A DNA stretch of 64,000 bases, taken from assembly GCA_017983635.1 (NCBI GenBank), contig JAGOBA010000001.1:558001-622000 (forward strand), read 5' to 3'. Position numbers and translations under genes: made by a program. Source of the DNA: Alphaproteobacteria bacterium. Lineage in GTDB: Bacteria > Pseudomonadota > Alphaproteobacteria > Micropepsales > Micropepsaceae. Below are positions 61,795 through 64,000 of this stretch, piece by piece. The notes under the pieces were generated by a model. It saw only the letters and a program-made list of their open reading frames with translations. It was not told the DNA's origin and did no database searches. The stretch's first letter is position 1, and every line of letters starts with the position of its first letter.

Positions 61795-62871
61795 ATGGCT
61801 AAGCTTCGGTATGGGCTCATCGGGACGGGGATGATGGGGTATGAACACATCAACAATCTGAAGCTGATGCCGGAGGCGGAGATCGCGGGGATCACTGATC
61901 CGGTGCCCCAGTCGGTGCAGTTGGCGCAGGCTTTTTTGGGGGATGGGCTTAAGGACACGGTGAAGGTCTATCCGGACCGGGCAGCGATGCTCAGCGATCC
62001 TTCGATCGATGCGGTCTTAATTTCGTCGCCGAACTTTACGCATGCCGAGGTACTGCGCGACGTGATTGCGTCGGGTAAGCACGTGCTGTGCGAGAAGCCG
62101 TTGGCGACAACTATCGAGGACGTGCGGGAGATCCACGCACTGGGCAAGAAGCACAAGGGCGTGTTTTGGGTTGGGATGGAGTATCGCTACATGCCGCCCG
62201 CGGCGCGGTTCATCGAAGAGATTGCCGCGGGCAAGATCGGGCGGCTGACCATGCTCGCTATTCGCGAACATCGGTTTCCGTTTCTGAAGAAGGTTGGCGA
62301 TTGGAACCGGTTCTCGATGAATACCGGCGGCACGATGGTCGAGAAGTGCTGCCACTTTTTCGATTTGATGCGGTTGATCGTGAGGGCGAAGCCGGTGCGG
62401 GTGTACTGCTCGGGGGCGATGGATGTGAACCATCTGGACGAGCGGTACGACGGCAAGGTGCCCGATATCATCGACAATTCCTACACGGTCGTCGACTTCG
62501 AGAACGGCGTGCGCGCGATGTTGGACCTTTGCATGTTTGCGGAAGGATCGAAGAACCAAGAAGAGATCGCGGCGGTTGGCGACACCGGCAAGCTTGAGGT
62601 GTTCATTCCGGACGGCGATATAGTGTTTTCACCGCGTTCGCCGAAGAAGGCGGTGACGACGCATGTCTCGGTTGATGAAACTGCGCTGCGTGCGGGCACG
62701 CATCACGGCGCGAGCTACTATCAGCACCAAGCGTTCTTGCGCGCGGTGCTGCATGGTGGGCCGGTGGATGTGACGGTTGACGACGGTTATTGGGCCGTCA
62801 TCATGGGCATGGCGGCGGAAACCTCCGCAAAGGAGAACCGCGCGGTTACGATCAGCGACCTTGCGGGCTGA
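61795..62871 (+). CDS. Gfo/Idh/MocA-family oxidoreductase
   Basis: A 358-residue sugar-type dehydrogenase. N-terminal Rossmann segment RYGLIGTGMMGYEHINNLKLMPEAEIAGITDP, then ISSPNFTHAEVLRDVIASGKHVLCEKPLATT with the EKP motif Lys, and MEYRYMPPAARFIEEIAAGKIG. The C-terminal part (GTMVEKCCHFFDLMRLIV) supplies the catalytic His/Asp region. The start at 61795 has GGAGGG close upstream. The substrate (inositol or sugar derivative) is unknown. Confidence 0.92.
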   Translation: MAKLRYGLIGTGMMGYEHINNLKLMPEAEIAGITDPVPQSVQLAQAFLGDGLKDTVKVYPDRAAMLSDPSIDAVLISSPNFTHAEVLRDVIASGKHVLCEKPLATTIEDVREIHALGKKHKGVFWVGMEYRYMPPAARFIEEIAAGKIGRLTMLAIREHRFPFLKKVGDWNRFSMNTGGTMVEKCCHFFDLMRLIVRAKPVRVYCSGAMDVNHLDERYDGKVPDIIDNSYTVVDFENGVRAMLDLCMFAEGSKNQEEIAAVGDTGKLEVFIPDGDIVFSPRSPKKAVTTHVSVDETALRAGTHHGASYYQHQAFLRAVLHGGPVDVTVDDGYWAVIMGMAAETSAKENRAVTISDLAG

Positions 62872-63125
62872 TCCCTACCCTCGTGTGCAGCAATTGGCCG
62901 ACGCACGGCGTGCGCGTACCACCATTGGATAGGCGCCGCGCGTACGGCTGTGGAGATATTGCTGCGACATTCGTCAGGGTTAAGACGTTTGGGGGCCGAA
63001 CCGTCTCCAACTTCGCAACTTGAGCGCGGCTTGACCCTGTCACCACAACAGAAGGGTTCTAGAACGGCGCGTCCTTGAATGCTTAGCTTGCCCTTCGTGC
63101 GACGAGCGTAAGGATGCTGTGGCGT

Positions 63126-63506
63126 ATGCCGGAACGAACGGAGACGGTGATCGCAGCCTATCGACCGCGGCCCGGAAAGGCCGAGGAACTGCGCAGGATC
63201 GTCCTTGAGCATCGGCGCGCGCTGGACGAAGCACAGCTCACGAGTCCGCGACCCACCATCCTGTTGCGCGCGCGTTCGGATGGGACACTGCTGGAAATTT
63301 TCGAATGGGCTTCGGCCAAGGCGGCGGAGGAAGCCCATCAACATCCGTCCATACGCGGGATGTGGAATAGGCTCGCCGCGATTGCCGACTTCGTGCCGCT
63401 CTCGCAGGTCGAGGAGGCCGGCAGAGCATTCAGCCACTTCGAGGCGGTGAAACCCAAGGGCCGGCCTCGCCAGAAGCACCCCACAAGTGCAGGGCCAAAG
63501 CGTTGA
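63126..63506 (+). CDS. Small ABM/dimeric ferredoxin-like fold protein
   Basis: A 126-residue protein whose layout (TVIAAYRPRPGKAEELRRIVLEHRRALDEAQL, then TILLRARSDGTLLEIFEWASAKAAEEAHQHPSIRGMWNRLA) suggests the dimeric alpha/beta barrel of antibiotic-biosynthesis-monooxygenase-like proteins. A Lys/Arg-rich tail follows. I chose ATG 63126, with AAGGA 11 bases upstream; an ATG at 63114 is possible. Function unknown. Confidence 0.6.
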   Translation: MPERTETVIAAYRPRPGKAEELRRIVLEHRRALDEAQLTSPRPTILLRARSDGTLLEIFEWASAKAAEEAHQHPSIRGMWNRLAAIADFVPLSQVEEAGRAFSHFEAVKPKGRPRQKHPTSAGPKR

Positions 63507-63631
63507 TCCGATTGGTCAAATCGTAGTTACTGTCGGAATAGACACATTGACTTTGGAGACGGGGGGCTCAAGGTAGCGTCGCGGTTGCGCCAGCCGTTCG
63601 ACGTGCATTCGCAGGGGATTTGTCGGCCAAA

Positions 63632-64000
63632 ATGTTGCGTTTCATCATTCGCCGTCTCCTCGGGGCGATCCCCACGCTTTTGATCATCGTCGCGATGGCG
63701 TTCTTCATGATGCGCATCGCGCCCGGCGGTCCGTTCGACCAAGAACGCCGGCTGCCACCGGAGATCGAAAAGAACATCTTGGCGGCTTACGACCTGGACA
63801 AGCCGGTTCTGCGGCAGTTTTTCGACGTCGATATGTTCGTCTGTCAGGCGCTGTTTTCGCCACCGGATGCCGCGACGCTGGCCGCCCGGAAGCTAACGCT
63901 GGCTGACGGAAACTACGTCGATGCCAACGGGAAGCGCGCGCGCTGCCTTGGCGGCTATGTCGGCAAGTTGCTCGGCGGCGATTTCGGGCCATCGTATAAG
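63632..64000 (+). CDS. OppB/DppB-type peptide ABC permease, N-terminal part
   Basis: The first 123 residues of a permease running off the window edge. MLRFIIRRLLGAIPTLLIIVAMAFFMMRIAPGGPFDQERRLPPEIEKNI is the standard OppB opening, with one membrane helix. Between QFF and GGDFGPSYK, where the family normally has a short stretch, about 45-50 extra residues occur, with two cysteines (VCQALF and RARCLG). In the ABC family this loop faces the periplasm. Substrates are oligopeptides in known members; the rest of the operon lies outside. Confidence 0.85.
   Translation, partial: MLRFIIRRLLGAIPTLLIIVAMAFFMMRIAPGGPFDQERRLPPEIEKNILAAYDLDKPVLRQFFDVDMFVCQALFSPPDAATLAARKLTLADGNYVDANGKRARCLGGYVGKLLGGDFGPSYK

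Noticed and set aside
62872..63125. Possible gene in the 254-base gap after the Gfo/Idh/MocA gene
   Set aside because: Frames are short and featureless, and no hairpin or promoter is convincing.
1..64000. CRISPR arrays, rRNA, tRNA, integrases and phage structural genes
   Set aside because: None seen by reading; a tRNA missed by eye is possible, and a tRNAscan-type search would settle it.

Overview
The window is GC-rich, gene-dense chromosomal DNA from an alphaproteobacterium. The evidence is its gene families: a DUF3035 lipoprotein after lspA, a TIGR01459-type HAD phosphatase with MaoC and ribF, a TipF-like EAL protein, a CbpA/CbpM pair, a short 423-residue Pgi and an OmpA/glycine-zipper lipoprotein. 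Order and genus cannot be read from the sequence. I saw no rRNA, tRNA, CRISPR array, transposase or integrase.

Layout. 0-6 kb (minus): housekeeping block ileS-lspA-DUF3035, then pgi-mutL (mutL runs off the left edge). 6-13 kb: dienelactone hydrolase, a FecA-like TonB receptor, small proteins, a YadGH-type ABC exporter and a C-terminal remnant of a macro-domain protein. 13-20 kb (minus): AhpD-like protein, D-aminoacylase, GMC oxidoreductase, nitronate monooxygenase-like protein, a small membrane protein, a NamZ-like muramidase and a DOMON-like protein. 20-26 kb: orphan histidine kinase, ribF-MaoC-HAD-TipF-like block, glutathione peroxidase and OmpA lipoprotein. 26-36 kb: SDRs, a Crp/Fnr regulator with a cupin, two separate ArsR/SRPBCC modules, two convergent cytochromes c, CbpAM and small DUF genes. 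36-45 kb: a minus-strand operon of a Tat-exported class A beta-lactamase-like protein with two sulfotransferases, then alanine dehydrogenase, a class III aminotransferase, a 169-bp inverted-repeat element, two bPH2 membrane proteins and an SDR. 45-54 kb: a DUF433/DUF5615 toxin-antitoxin pair, AsmA, and a four-gene polyamine-type ABC importer with unusual additions in three of its four subunits. 54-64 kb: carotenoid oxygenase with a divergent TetR regulator, SIMPL protein, DHFR-like protein, CaiB-type CoA transferase, a HigBA-like pair, LLM flavin oxidoreductase with aldo/keto reductase, a Gfo/Idh/MocA oxidoreductase and the start of an OppB-type permease.

Genome style. Twelve same-strand gene pairs overlap by exactly four bases (eight ATGA, four GTGA), and two convergent pairs share a CTAG, so translational coupling is common. 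Dispersed palindromic repeats of two families lie between genes; one forms an inverted pair with compensating stem changes between the ATPase and binding-protein genes of the importer. The most unusual items are the modified importer, the sulfotransferase/beta-lactamase-like operon (SDN motif changed to GDN), the twin ArsR/SRPBCC modules with visible palindromes, the truncated macro domain and the Cys-containing insertion in the OppB-like permease. None is proven to be a new system.
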